Shown piece after piece: positions 26,809 through 36,054 of a stretch of DNA of 64,000 nucleotides (the stretch's first letter is position 1; every line of letters starts with the position of its first letter). Below the pieces are notes generated by a model. That model was given only the letters and a program-made list of their open reading frames with translations. It made no database searches and was not told where the DNA came from. The position numbers and the translations under genes are program-made. The stretch comes from Candidatus Moanabacter tarae (GTDB taxonomy: Bacteria > Verrucomicrobiota > Verrucomicrobiia > Opitutales > UBA2987), in assembly GCA_003226295.1 (NCBI GenBank), contig CP029803.1, positions 2,051,001-2,115,000 on the forward strand, given 5' to 3'.

Positions 26809-29331
26809 ATGAGTACACATAGCCCTTTGAAAGTAACCCAAGCTTCGGACGATCAATTCGACCAGGAGAGGCTAGAGGATGTCGGTTTCATGACCTGTAT
26901 GACACTCGTCCTCCTTGGTAACTACGCACAGACGGGCCATTTTGGAGGTCCGCTTGCCTATACACCTTACAATGTAGCCCTACATCTGGTAGGCCCGAAA
27001 CTCGGAGGTCTGCGTTACGACTACCGACGCCCCAAGCATCCTTACGGTGACAAGTTCATGCTAGCTGGAGGTCACAACATTCCGACTGCCTACGCCCTTT
27101 GGATGATCATGGGCGAAGCAATGGCTCGGCGTCATGCTGCCACAGGAGACGCACGTTATTACGTTTCTCCAGAAATAGCCATGCTTCCAATCGATGCCCT
27201 AGGTTTCCGAAGAGGTGCCGGAGCGCTAAAGTCACTTCTTAGGGATCACAATCTAGAGGACCATCCTTTATTTGCTCAGGCGAAACTGCGGGGAATCCGA
27301 TCTCTTGCCGGTCACGCTGAAACAACCGATCTGACCAATGACGTCAATGGAGGACCTTCCGGCGTTGGAGTTGCTACAGCGGCAGGGAAAGCCGCATTTT
27401 GGGATATCCTTGGTGCTGATCCGTCTCTAAAGATCCTGGCTTTGGAAGGCGAGTTTGCCATGACCGAAGGCCATGCTCAGGAGTTAAAGACTCAGGGACT
27501 CGCCCTTCAGGTCGGAAAGAGACTTCGAATCCTTCTCTCTTACAATAATGCCGGGATCGATGATGAACTCATGGGAGGAGTAATTAAAAGCGAATACTCT
27601 AGTTACAACATAGCCGATCAATGGAGCTCCTACGGTTGGAACGTAATTCCCTTAGAGGATGGCAACGACTACAACCAAATCGTCTCAGTTCTTCGAAAGA
27701 TGGAGGATTGGGACCCTGCTGATCGACGGCCAATGATTGTCATCGGGAACACTACAAAAGGATATTGGCCTGCAGCTAAGGATGAAAAGATTCCTGGTTA
27801 CGGCGATCAACTCGTAAGTTTCCCTAGTCACCCTTACGGCTTTAAAATGAATTCTGAGTATTTCGTAGCGCTGGCAGAGACATTTGAGAAGCGATTCGGA
27901 GTTGCATTCGACGGTATTCATCAAGGCCCTGTTACGGATTCTAGAGATCGCCTGATTCAGTTCAAAAGCAACATCGATGTGGTGATGTCATTGCTCGACC
28001 AAAACGGCATCGGAGATTGGCTGGCAGATCATCTCGTTGAGATAGGAGAGAAGGTCTCTGATTCCTATCAATTGCGAGTCGACGTCACCAATGACCCGTT
28101 TTTGGACGAGCGTCTCCGAGTAAAAAATCTGCCTCTCGAAGAGCAGTCCGTATCAGTTAAAAACCCCGTGTCAGATGAGATAAAGAAGGTCGATATTGCG
28201 CTTTTCCAGAAAACAGGGGAAAATGCGGGTACACGCCGTGCCATATCGGAAATTATCAAGTGGATGAATTATATTACGGAAAATCGGTTCATCACTATCG
28301 CGGCCGACCTCTCTGATTCCATCAATGTCGAGAATGGTGCACTTTGGGGTCACTATTCTCCAACCGAAAACCCAGCAGGCACCCGTTTGAAGGCCCCGAT
28401 TGAGGAAGCCGGCAACGCTTCCACTGCAATTGGATTGGTCGGGCAGAGCGCTTCTCTTGATCCCCATGCATTCGCAGGAGTATGGGCTCTCAGTGGAACC
28501 TATGGAGCTTTCACCCCTCTGATGTATCTTCCCGCAAGAGTCTGGAGTCAGCAGAACCAAGATAGTCCATTTCGAATGGGCGTACTCCACATTTTGGCGG
28601 GCCACTCTGGTCCGGAAACAGCTGCGGATGCACGTACCCATTTCGGAATCTTTGCACCCCAGGTATGGAAGCTCTTTCCCCGAGGCCAGGCCATCCATCT
28701 GAGTTTTTGGGACTACAATGACGTAGCTCCAGGATATTTTGCCGCAGCTGAAGTTGCAGCGCGAAATCCAAAAGTGGGAATTATTACAATTGAGGTGGCA
28801 CGACCGGATTTCCCTGTTGCCGATCGATCCAAATTTGCCGATTCGGATATAAAGGCAGCAGCGAAGGGTTTCTACCTTATCCGCGATTTCGAAGAGGGTA
28901 AACCGCGACATGGCAACGTTATCGTCCAGGGATCAAATTCAACATTCAACCTAGTGAGCATTCTACCAAAGTTGGAAGAAGCAGAAATCAACGTTCGGGT
29001 CATTGCAGCAGTCAGTGAAGAACTTTTTAGCCTACAACCATCCGAATACCGGGAAGCGATCCTTCCAACTGAAGCAGTTTACGATCTTATGATTGTTTCA
29101 ACCGGCACTCGTCGGGTATGGCCAACAGCAGACCCGGGACCCCTTACGGACGAGTATTCCCTTACCTCAGACTGGGACAATCAATGGCTTACTGGCGGCA
29201 CCGAGCCAGATGTCATAGCGGAAGCACATCTCGATGCCAAATCGATCTTTCAGGGGATAAAAAGATTTGCCGAAGAACGAGAGGATCGCTTGAAGCGACA
29301 ACGAGAGATAATGGATAAGCTGTCAGTCTAG
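26809..29331 (+). CDS. Divergent transketolase-like thiamine-diphosphate enzyme
   Basis: 840 residues, about 180 longer than a normal transketolase. The transketolase order is kept. NYAQTGHFGGPLA (His44) matches the SGHPG block, and DKFMLAGGHN (81-90) the DRFVLS-GH block. GHAETTDL and NGGPSGVGVATA (168-191) match the GHPE and TGPLGQG blocks. NN (246-247) ends the ThDP motif. The Pyr-like half has ADLSDS (499-504), IEEAGNAS (Glu532/533, candidate catalytic Glu) and DARTHFG (His611). The usual GDG start of the ThDP motif reads EGE (213-215), an Asp-to-Glu change at the Mg site. Several insertions account for the length. It is probably an active ThDP enzyme on an unusual ketol donor. An aminotransferase and an exported TenA follow. 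Confidence 0.8.
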   Translation: MSTHSPLKVTQASDDQFDQERLEDVGFMTCMTLVLLGNYAQTGHFGGPLAYTPYNVALHLVGPKLGGLRYDYRRPKHPYGDKFMLAGGHNIPTAYALWMIMGEAMARRHAATGDARYYVSPEIAMLPIDALGFRRGAGALKSLLRDHNLEDHPLFAQAKLRGIRSLAGHAETTDLTNDVNGGPSGVGVATAAGKAAFWDILGADPSLKILALEGEFAMTEGHAQELKTQGLALQVGKRLRILLSYNNAGIDDELMGGVIKSEYSSYNIADQWSSYGWNVIPLEDGNDYNQIVSVLRKMEDWDPADRRPMIVIGNTTKGYWPAAKDEKIPGYGDQLVSFPSHPYGFKMNSEYFVALAETFEKRFGVAFDGIHQGPVTDSRDRLIQFKSNIDVVMSLLDQNGIGDWLADHLVEIGEKVSDSYQLRVDVTNDPFLDERLRVKNLPLEEQSVSVKNPVSDEIKKVDIALFQKTGENAGTRRAISEIIKWMNYITENRFITIAADLSDSINVENGALWGHYSPTENPAGTRLKAPIEEAGNASTAIGLVGQSASLDPHAFAGVWALSGTYGAFTPLMYLPARVWSQQNQDSPFRMGVLHILAGHSGPETAADARTHFGIFAPQVWKLFPRGQAIHLSFWDYNDVAPGYFAAAEVAARNPKVGIITIEVARPDFPVADRSKFADSDIKAAAKGFYLIRDFEEGKPRHGNVIVQGSNSTFNLVSILPKLEEAEINVRVIAAVSEELFSLQPSEYREAILPTEAVYDLMIVSTGTRRVWPTADPGPLTDEYSLTSDWDNQWLTGGTEPDVIAEAHLDAKSIFQGIKRFAEEREDRLKRQREIMDKLSV

Positions 29332-29591
29332 CATTCAACGCGGAACGTTAAACGCCGTTATCAGATCCTCGATTTCGATCACTTGATTCTGGATTTCAGG
29401 CCAATATGCTCCCCTTTGGGAATAGACTCATTCTTCCATGAAGCCCGATACAAATTGAGAAGATCCATCTTCATATTCCAAGAAGTCTGCTACTATAATC
29501 CTTATTCGGAATTATACTCTTTGTTTAGAAATCTAGACTTCGGTGAGCTTGTGAAACAAAAAGTCTGACAAATTCCTAGGAACAAGAGAAC

Positions 29592-30797
29592 ATGACAAGG
29601 GAATTTTCAAAACGCTTAGCCAACCTTGGGACCGAAACAGCATTTTCCGTTTCGCTCGATGCCTCAAACCAGTTGGAGAAGGGCAAGAAGGTTTATCCGT
29701 TCCATCTCGGCGACCTGGACATGAGGACACCAGATAATATAATTGAAGCGGGCCATCGTGCTATGCTGGAGGGAAAGACTGGATATGATCCATCTGCCGG
29801 GATTCAACCTCTGCGTGAGGTCCTAGCAAGCAATATCGGTAACGATCGCTGTCTTAACTATGAACCAAACAACGTAGCCATACAACCTGGCGGGAAACCA
29901 GTTATCTCAAAGTTCCTCGAAGTCCTAATGAATCCTGGGGAAGCAGTTCTCTACCCTAATCCCGGCTTTCCAATCTATGAGTCTCAGATCGACTACCTTG
30001 GGGGGAGGTCGATTCCCTATGGATACACCTATACGGGAACAGGATTTGAAATTAACCGCGATCAAATCGAGTCCCAGATCGATAACAACACTTGTGCCAT
30101 CATCTACAACAACTATCAAAATCCGATCGCGGCAGAATCGAGTGATGAGGAGATGGAGTGGTTGGCGGAGACAGCCAATAAGCACGACCTCTGGGTTCTA
30201 TCTGATGAGGCCTACTTCAAGATTCTCTACACCGGAAAAGGGAAAAGCATTGTTTCGCTGCCTGAAATGCAGAAGCGTACGGTCATTCTCTATACCTTTT
30301 CGAAAACTTACGCGATGACGGGTTGGCGTCTGGGGGCAGCGATCGGTCCAGAGGCCATAATCTCCGTTATCGCGAAGATCAACGTCAATGTTGAGTCTTG
30401 CACTAATCACTTCATTCAATACGCCGGAATCGAAGCACTCACAGGCGACCAGAGTGGAGCAATGAACATTTTGGAAACGCTCCGACAGCGCCGAGACACT
30501 CTACTCATGGAACTGAAGAAGATCAATGGCGTGAACGTGTTTAAACCCAACTCATCTTTTTATCTTTTCCCTGATATCACTCAGGTATACAATAGACTCG
30601 GGTCGCAGTCGATGGAGGACTTTCGAATTCGGACCCTCGAGGCGACAGGTGTATCTTTCTGTACACGTGAGCATTTCGGCACCCCTCTGCCATCCGAATC
30701 TCGAAAGTTCGTTCGATTCGCATTCTCTGGTATAGATTGCGAATCCATCCGGGAAGGACTGGCTACGCTACAGGAGTACTGGAATAAAGGGTGTTAA
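29592..30797 (+). CDS. Class I pyridoxal-phosphate aminotransferase
   Basis: 401 residues of fold-type I. Lys238 in FSKTYAMTGWR binds PLP. Asp205 (SDEAY) and Arg246 are the ring and carboxylate contacts. The usual NPTG reads NPIA (177-180), so the Asn contact is kept. It has the general look of aspartate or alanine aminotransferases. The amino acceptor cannot be told. It starts 260 bp after the transketolase-like gene, so co-regulation is possible but not shown. The reaction would yield a 2-oxo acid or its amino acid. Confidence 0.92.
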   Translation: MTREFSKRLANLGTETAFSVSLDASNQLEKGKKVYPFHLGDLDMRTPDNIIEAGHRAMLEGKTGYDPSAGIQPLREVLASNIGNDRCLNYEPNNVAIQPGGKPVISKFLEVLMNPGEAVLYPNPGFPIYESQIDYLGGRSIPYGYTYTGTGFEINRDQIESQIDNNTCAIIYNNYQNPIAAESSDEEMEWLAETANKHDLWVLSDEAYFKILYTGKGKSIVSLPEMQKRTVILYTFSKTYAMTGWRLGAAIGPEAIISVIAKINVNVESCTNHFIQYAGIEALTGDQSGAMNILETLRQRRDTLLMELKKINGVNVFKPNSSFYLFPDITQVYNRLGSQSMEDFRIRTLEATGVSFCTREHFGTPLPSESRKFVRFAFSGIDCESIREGLATLQEYWNKGC

Positions 30798-30936
30798 ATC
30801 AACGGCCCATTCACCCGAGAGCAGCACAAGAAAGAGCAGACGAGAGAGAATCCATATAGTGTCTGTGTCAGGCCAATCCATCGAACCGGCAATTTTTAAA
30901 TTGACTGATTGAAGTTCAAACTGCGAATTCGGATGG

Positions 30937-31716
30937 TTGATTTTTACAATGAAGGTAACCATCAAAGAATGCATCTCTAAGCTTTGTTTTCCCCGACTTC
31001 TCGCGGCCTTATTCCTTGCTCTATTTATTTACTCTGATCTATCGGCAGAGAGTATCACGCTAAAACTCTGGCAAGAGAACGAAGATATCTATGAAGCCAT
31101 TCTTGAACATCCCTTTCTTCGCCAAATGCAAGACGGGACTCTCGAAAATGATATATTCGCCTTCTACGTCGTCCAAGATCTGTTCTATCTACGCGAGTTC
31201 GCTAAAGCCCTTAGGATTATCGCAGCCAAAGCTCCATCCGAGGAATGGGCAGAACTTTTGAATAACCAAGCGGAGGGAACTTTGAAGGAAGAGAGGAAAC
31301 TCCACGACAGTATATATGAGGAATACGGAATCACCTCTGAGGCGGAAAGAGAGATGATACCCGCACCCGAAGCATTTGCTTATACCACATATCTCCTTGC
31401 CACTGCACACGAAGGCTCGTTCTCTGAAGGTATTTCCCTTCTGCTTCCCTGCTATTGGATATACTGGGAAGTAGGAAAGAACCTAAGTAAGAACGGGTCC
31501 AAAGACCCGATCTACCAGAAATGGATCGATACCTACGCCTCTGAAGAATACGGAGCGGCCGTAGTGGAGATGATCGGAATTGTAGAAACAGTGGCAAAGT
31601 CTGCGAGCAGAGAAGAATTTCAAAAAATGAAAGACCACTTCCGTCGCGGTTGTCGCTACGAATGGATGTTTTGGGATTCGGCATTTCACATGAGCCAGTG
31701 GAGGCCCGTCGAGTGA
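30937..31716 (+). CDS. TenA-family (thiaminase II) protein with N-terminal signal peptide
   Basis: 259 residues. TenA hydrolyses aminopyrimidines from thiamine breakdown, feeding the HMP moiety back to thiamine synthesis, normally in the cytoplasm. Here the first 34 residues form a signal peptide: basic start, hydrophobic LLAALFLALFIY, then SDLSAES with a likely cleavage site after Ala33. The known B. subtilis TenA active-site residues are matched by Asp77, Tyr80, Cys168 (LLPCYWIY), Tyr172, Tyr196 and Glu238 (YEWMFWD). The enzyme thus looks intact and exported, probably acting on thiamine-like compounds outside the inner membrane. No TPP riboswitch motif is visible upstream. It is the last gene of the transketolase-like/aminotransferase run. 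Confidence 0.88.
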   Translation: MIFTMKVTIKECISKLCFPRLLAALFLALFIYSDLSAESITLKLWQENEDIYEAILEHPFLRQMQDGTLENDIFAFYVVQDLFYLREFAKALRIIAAKAPSEEWAELLNNQAEGTLKEERKLHDSIYEEYGITSEAEREMIPAPEAFAYTTYLLATAHEGSFSEGISLLLPCYWIYWEVGKNLSKNGSKDPIYQKWIDTYASEEYGAAVVEMIGIVETVAKSASREEFQKMKDHFRRGCRYEWMFWDSAFHMSQWRPVE

Positions 31717-32174
31717 AAGCGGACTACTCCTGTTATTCCGTTACAATCGGGAAGTGCTATAATGCAGGAGAAATTGCATACCTAGATAGCAGTCCGCTGC
31801 GCGGGATCCGCCGGTATTTTCCGCTCCTTCCACTCGGCCGTTTTAATATTCTCCAACAAATGCAAAATCCCCTTTCGTCAAAACAGTTCTTTCATTGAGC
31901 CATGAGACACCTTCACTGATTCCGTAGCTAACTTGTCCCTAATTTCTGTTTCAATAACTTTAAAATTCTGGTGAAGGCACTACTCGAAACAGACCCCTCC
32001 GGACTCTTTGGGTCAAAGGTGGTCGAATTGCGCTCGGAACATGTTACGAAACATCTCCGGGCAACAATTTGTACAGTTGAACATTGATAAGAATCCTGTT
32101 ATCGACAGAATGATTCAGGCTGAAACCGCCGATTTCTTCAATCCTTCGTATCTATTGATAAAACAAGGCCCAAC
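31717..32174. other. 458-bp spacer before epimerase, with two tiny ORFs
   Basis: No known gene or RNA recognised. An 8-bp inverted repeat (31718-31725 / 31791-31798, AGCGGACT/AGTCCGCT) has a 65-base loop and is probably chance. A 38-codon GTG ORF (31971-32087) and the 47-codon ATG ORF at 32041-32184 overlap in different frames; only the latter has an arrangement worth listing. Confidence 0.35.
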
Positions 32175-32184
32175 TTGCTCGTGA
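32041..32184 (+). CDS. Possible small protein, stop overlapping the epimerase start
   Basis: A 47-codon ATG ORF (starting MLRNISGQQF) with ordinary amino-acid composition. Its TGA overlaps a GTG that can start the epimerase (GTGA at 32181), an arrangement used for translational coupling. It has no visible Shine-Dalgarno site, no motif and no recognised family. It could be a leader peptide or chance. Confidence 0.25.
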   Translation: MLRNISGQQFVQLNIDKNPVIDRMIQAETADFFNPSYLLIKQGPTCS

Positions 32185-33152
32185 ATCACTATCTCGTCAC
32201 AGGTACTGCCGGATTCATCGGAGCTGCCACGGCTAAAAGGCTACTTGAACTAGGGCACCGGGTTACTGGGATCGATAACCTCAACGATTTCTACGATGTC
32301 TCTCTTAAGGAACACCGACTCCAAGCTCTGCGTGAGCATCAAGAATTCAGTTATCAAACAATGGACATCGAGGATTTTAAGGGGCTGCAAAGGTTATTCG
32401 AGAACCAATCATTCGATGCCGTCCTTAATCTAGCAGCACGAGCTAATCCCGTAAAAAGTATTAATGATCCTAACGTCTATTTCTCCACCAATGTTCAAGG
32501 AACCATCAATCTTCTAAGATTGATGGGCCGATTCGATGTCCGGCGATTTATCCTAGCTTCCTCTTCCTCAGTTTATGCCGGACACGACCCCCCATTCGAC
32601 GAGGATATGCGAGTCGATCACCCTATATCTCCTTACGCTGCTTCTAAGAGGGGTGCCGAACTGATCGCCTACACTTACCACTATCTGCATCAAATTAACG
32701 TGGCCGTGCTCCGCTACTTTACAGTCTTCGGCCCCGCAGGCCGTCCTGATATGGCACCATTTCGTTTTGTGAGATGGATCGCAGAAGGAGATGCGATCGA
32801 AGTCTTTGGGGACGGCAGCCAAAGCCGTGACTTCACCTATATAGAAGATATCGTCGAAGGTACCATTCGCTCCTTGGAAATAAGCGGCTATGAAGTCCTA
32901 AATCTCGGTGGAGGAAGGAACCCAATCACGATTAACCAGCTTATCTCCATCATTGAAAAACAACTCGCAAAATGTGCCATTATTCACAGAACCAGACGCG
33001 CCGAAGGTGATATGAACGTCACCAGGGCGGACATAACGAAATCGAAAAAACTCTTGGATTGGGAGCCGACGATCTCGGTCCAAGAAGGAATTGGGAAAAC
33101 CATCAAATGGTACAAGGAAAATCGGCTTCTTGCCAGAAGAATAAGACTCTAA
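32175..33152 (+). CDS. NAD-dependent epimerase/dehydratase (UDP-glucuronate 4-epimerase-like)
   Basis: 325 residues of the extended SDR family. The NAD motif TGTAGFIG starts at residue 9; IDNLNDFYD follows the second strand. Catalytic parts are ASSSSVY and YAASK. The sequence NLNDFYD and the FTVFGPAGRPDMAPFRF block are typical of UDP-glucuronate 4-epimerases (CapI/LpsL type), which make UDP-galacturonate for capsules and LPS. The start could be TTG 32175 (six bases after AAGG) or GTG 32181. It leads into the carbamoyltransferase/SxtJ/DUF5989 genes, so a decorated surface glycan or exported metabolite is likely. Confidence 0.9.
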   Translation: MLVNHYLVTGTAGFIGAATAKRLLELGHRVTGIDNLNDFYDVSLKEHRLQALREHQEFSYQTMDIEDFKGLQRLFENQSFDAVLNLAARANPVKSINDPNVYFSTNVQGTINLLRLMGRFDVRRFILASSSSVYAGHDPPFDEDMRVDHPISPYAASKRGAELIAYTYHYLHQINVAVLRYFTVFGPAGRPDMAPFRFVRWIAEGDAIEVFGDGSQSRDFTYIEDIVEGTIRSLEISGYEVLNLGGGRNPITINQLISIIEKQLAKCAIIHRTRRAEGDMNVTRADITKSKKLLDWEPTISVQEGIGKTIKWYKENRLLARRIRL

Positions 33153-33377
33153 GATGACAAACAACAACCCCTTTCCTGCAAGCGCCCAATGCTCACACTG
33201 GCAGCAATCGTCCCTTGTTAAGAAATTGACATTATTCACTCGGAATTTTTCTGCATTCCACAGACCAATTAATTCTAATCTCAGAAGCCACGGGAGACAA
33301 TGATTCGGCGCTGTGGAAAAGATGCCCCCCAAGAAGTCCAGAGAGACATTCTTAGCTATATTGTCTAAGATCAATCC

Positions 33378-35210
33378 ATGACAGCGATTCTCGGAATATC
33401 CGCTTTTTATCATGATTCCGCAGCCGCGATAGTTGTGGACGGCAAAATCATCGCAGCTGCCCAAGAGGAGCGATTCACGCGCAGGAAACATGATCCCAAG
33501 TTTCCACTCAATGCTATTGAATACTGCCTCGAAGAGGCCAAGCTGAATCCCAATGAACTCGATTACGTCGCCTTTTACGACAAACCGTTTCTGAAATTCG
33601 AACGCCTTCTCGAAACCTATCTTTCCTATGCACCTGCTGGTTTTCGATCGTTCCTTATGGCAATGCCGCTCTGGCTGCACCATAAGCTGCACCTGCCCCG
33701 TGAAATGAGTCATGGACTTAACAACCTATATATAAAAAAATATATATTTACAGAACATCATGAATCTCACGCAGCCAGTGCATTCTTTCCCTCTCCTTTT
33801 ACAGAAGCAGCTATTCTGACTCTTGATGGTGTCGGAGAATGGGCCACTGTTAGTTTCGGCACCGGAAGTAACAATCAGATCAATCTTACGCATGAATTGC
33901 ATTTCCCGCACTCTCTTGGTCTCCTATACTCCGCTTTCACTTATTTCTGCGGATTCAGGGTCAATAGCGGCGAGTACAAACTGATGGGGCTCGCCCCCTA
34001 TGGCGAACCGATTTTCGCCAATGCGATTGAGGAAAAGCTTTTAGACATTAAGGAAGACGGCTCATTTCGCATGGACATGTCTTACTTCAATTACTGCCAG
34101 GGGTTAACCATGACTGGGCCCAAGTTTGACGCTCTATTTGGAGGGCCTCCTCGCAAATACGAATCACCCCTAACCCAAAGAGAAATGGATCTGGCAGCTT
34201 CCATTCAGGCTGTGACTGAAAATATTATGCTTCGAATCTGCAACCATGTCCAAAACAATACAGGATTGAAGAATTTATGTCTGGCAGGGGGAGTCGCTCT
34301 CAATTGTGTCGGCAATGGAAGAATATTGAGGGAATCTTCCTTCGAGAATGTTTGGATCCAGCCTGCCTCAGGTGACGCTGGAGGAGCCTTGGGAGCAGCT
34401 CTGTTTACTTGGTATCAACTCCTTGGGAACAAGCGCTCAAGGTGCCTGCCCGACAGCCAGAGGGCCTCACTTCTTGGCCCTCAGTTCTCAGCCGAAGAAA
34501 TCCTTAGTTTGCTCGAAGCAGAAGGATCCAAATTCCACCACATCCGGGATGAGGACAAGTTGTGCGACACTATAGCGGATTTAATTGCGAGCGAAAAAGT
34601 AATTGGGCTTTTTCAGGGTCGTATGGAGTTTGGGCCAAGGGCTCTAGGTTGTAGAAGCATCATCGGTGACCCGCGTAGCCAAAAGATGCAATCAACTATG
34701 AACCTGAAAATAAAATTCCGTGAGTCATTCCGCCCGTTTGCACCTATTATATTGCGAGAACGAGTAAGCGAATACTTCAACATGCGGCCTAACGAGGACA
34801 GCCCTTACATGCTATTGGTGGCACCTGTCGCCGCGCAAAAACGTTTAGCGGCAAAAAATATTAGACGTAAAGGCCTGATGAAATTGAAAGATATTCGGTC
34901 CGAAGTTCCTGCCATCACTCATGTCGACTACTCTGCACGTATTCAGACCGTAGACGAAGAACGGCATGGACGTCTCTACAAGCTGATGAAGTCCTTTGAA
35001 GCCAAGACCGGCTGCCCGGTGCTAATCAACACTAGCTTCAATGTCCGAGGAGAACCCATCGTCTGTTCACCCGAGCACGCCTTCCGTTGCTTTATGGCCA
35101 CAAATATGGATGTGCTGGTTTTAGAAAACTTCGTTCTTCTAAAAGAGGAGCAATCAAATGCGACTGAACACGAGATCGGCGAATACCTGGCTCAGTTCCC
35201 CTCGGATTAA
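33378..35210 (+). CDS. NodU/CmcH-family O-carbamoyltransferase
   Basis: 610 residues, full length for the family. The N-terminal Kae1-like domain makes carbamoyl-adenylate from carbamoyl phosphate and ATP. It begins GISAFYHDSAAAIV and has EERFTRRKHD (30-39), HHESHAASAFFPSPF (127-141) and TLDGVGEWATVS. The C-terminal transferase domain has QGRMEFGPRALGCRSI and the closing INTSFNVRGEPIV. These enzymes carbamoylate a hydroxyl on Nod factors, antibiotics or saxitoxin precursors. The downstream SxtJ and DUF5989 genes form a widely seen trio with such transferases. The acceptor here is probably a glycan or lipid-linked sugar. Confidence 0.94.
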   Translation: MTAILGISAFYHDSAAAIVVDGKIIAAAQEERFTRRKHDPKFPLNAIEYCLEEAKLNPNELDYVAFYDKPFLKFERLLETYLSYAPAGFRSFLMAMPLWLHHKLHLPREMSHGLNNLYIKKYIFTEHHESHAASAFFPSPFTEAAILTLDGVGEWATVSFGTGSNNQINLTHELHFPHSLGLLYSAFTYFCGFRVNSGEYKLMGLAPYGEPIFANAIEEKLLDIKEDGSFRMDMSYFNYCQGLTMTGPKFDALFGGPPRKYESPLTQREMDLAASIQAVTENIMLRICNHVQNNTGLKNLCLAGGVALNCVGNGRILRESSFENVWIQPASGDAGGALGAALFTWYQLLGNKRSRCLPDSQRASLLGPQFSAEEILSLLEAEGSKFHHIRDEDKLCDTIADLIASEKVIGLFQGRMEFGPRALGCRSIIGDPRSQKMQSTMNLKIKFRESFRPFAPIILRERVSEYFNMRPNEDSPYMLLVAPVAAQKRLAAKNIRRKGLMKLKDIRSEVPAITHVDYSARIQTVDEERHGRLYKLMKSFEAKTGCPVLINTSFNVRGEPIVCSPEHAFRCFMATNMDVLVLENFVLLKEEQSNATEHEIGEYLAQFPSD

Positions 35211-35253
35211 TCCCTCCTATTCGAGTCTATACTCAGTCCTGGGTAATTGAACA

Positions 35254-35670
35254 ATGTCATTAATCAGAATAAATAGGAATCCTTCTCGTAAAGACCTTAT
35301 CCTCTTTGGATTCCTCTGGATCATTTTTTTTGGTGCATTTGGAACCCTATTTTTCTACAAGTGGCATTCCATTTATTTGGGTCTGACGCTTTGGTTCCTC
35401 GCAATCATAACTCCGATCACAGGTCTACTGCTGCCGTCATTCATGCGACTTGTCTATATTGGAATGGCCTACGCCACTTCTCCGATCGGATTTATTCTTT
35501 CTTATGTCATTCTGGCACTTGTGTACTACCTAGTCGTAACTCCAATCGGACTCGCAATGCGGATTGCCAGATACGATCCGATGAAAAAAAGATTCGCGTC
35601 AGAAGCTGAGAGTTACTGGATCAAACGCGAGCCTCGCACCTCAATTAAACGCTACTTCCGACAGTTCTAG
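35254..35670 (+). CDS. SxtJ-family small membrane protein
   Basis: 138 residues. The N-terminus has RNPSRKDLILFGFLW, then three or four membrane helices and a basic C-terminal tail (KRFASEAESYWIKR). This matches the SxtJ family, first named from the saxitoxin cluster, whose function is unknown. It starts 43 bp after the carbamoyltransferase gene and is almost certainly in its operon. In many genomes SxtJ accompanies NodU-type carbamoyltransferases and DUF5989, so it may be a membrane partner of the transferase. That role is inferred from gene order only. Confidence 0.85.
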   Translation: MSLIRINRNPSRKDLILFGFLWIIFFGAFGTLFFYKWHSIYLGLTLWFLAIITPITGLLLPSFMRLVYIGMAYATSPIGFILSYVILALVYYLVVTPIGLAMRIARYDPMKKRFASEAESYWIKREPRTSIKRYFRQF

Positions 35671-36054
35671 AGACCACCCCAAAGCTGGCATCGCTATTCC
35701 TTATTAATCACCGCTATCGAGAGCCAAACAATAAACTCCAATTTAACCCTTGTGATTGTATCAGTTAGAAAGCTGATTTATTCAGCGCCACGCCCATTCA
35801 AACATTCCATCACCACCCAGTTCGAGATAACTGGGCAACCCCTAAACAATTTATCGACGCCTACAGCGAGAACACTTTCCTCTAACACGCGAGGAAGAAG
35901 AAGGTCACGCAAACTCCAACTATTCTAATTTATACAACTCGGTTGTTAGTCTTCACTGGCACGATTGCCTCGACAGGAAGGTACACTCTTTGCCAACCTG
36001 GCATTCTAATTAGGAAGAGCTAGCCAAAATCAGTGGTTCAATCTATTCCCCTCA
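35671..36054. other. 384-bp spacer between SxtJ and DUF5989 genes
   Basis: No gene seen. A perfect 7-bp inverted repeat, CCCAGTT-CGAGAT-AACTGGG (35816-35835), can fold but has no T-run. The usual SxtJ-DUF5989 pair is tightly spaced in other genomes as far as I know, so this gap is longer than expected. Confidence 0.35.

Noticed and set aside
26809-29331. Phosphoketolase, suggested by the length near 800 residues
   Set aside because: The blocks follow transketolase order and the typical phosphoketolase segments are missing.
30798-30936. Possible TPP riboswitch before the TenA gene
   Set aside because: The conserved CTGAGA and ACCTGATCTGG-type elements are absent.
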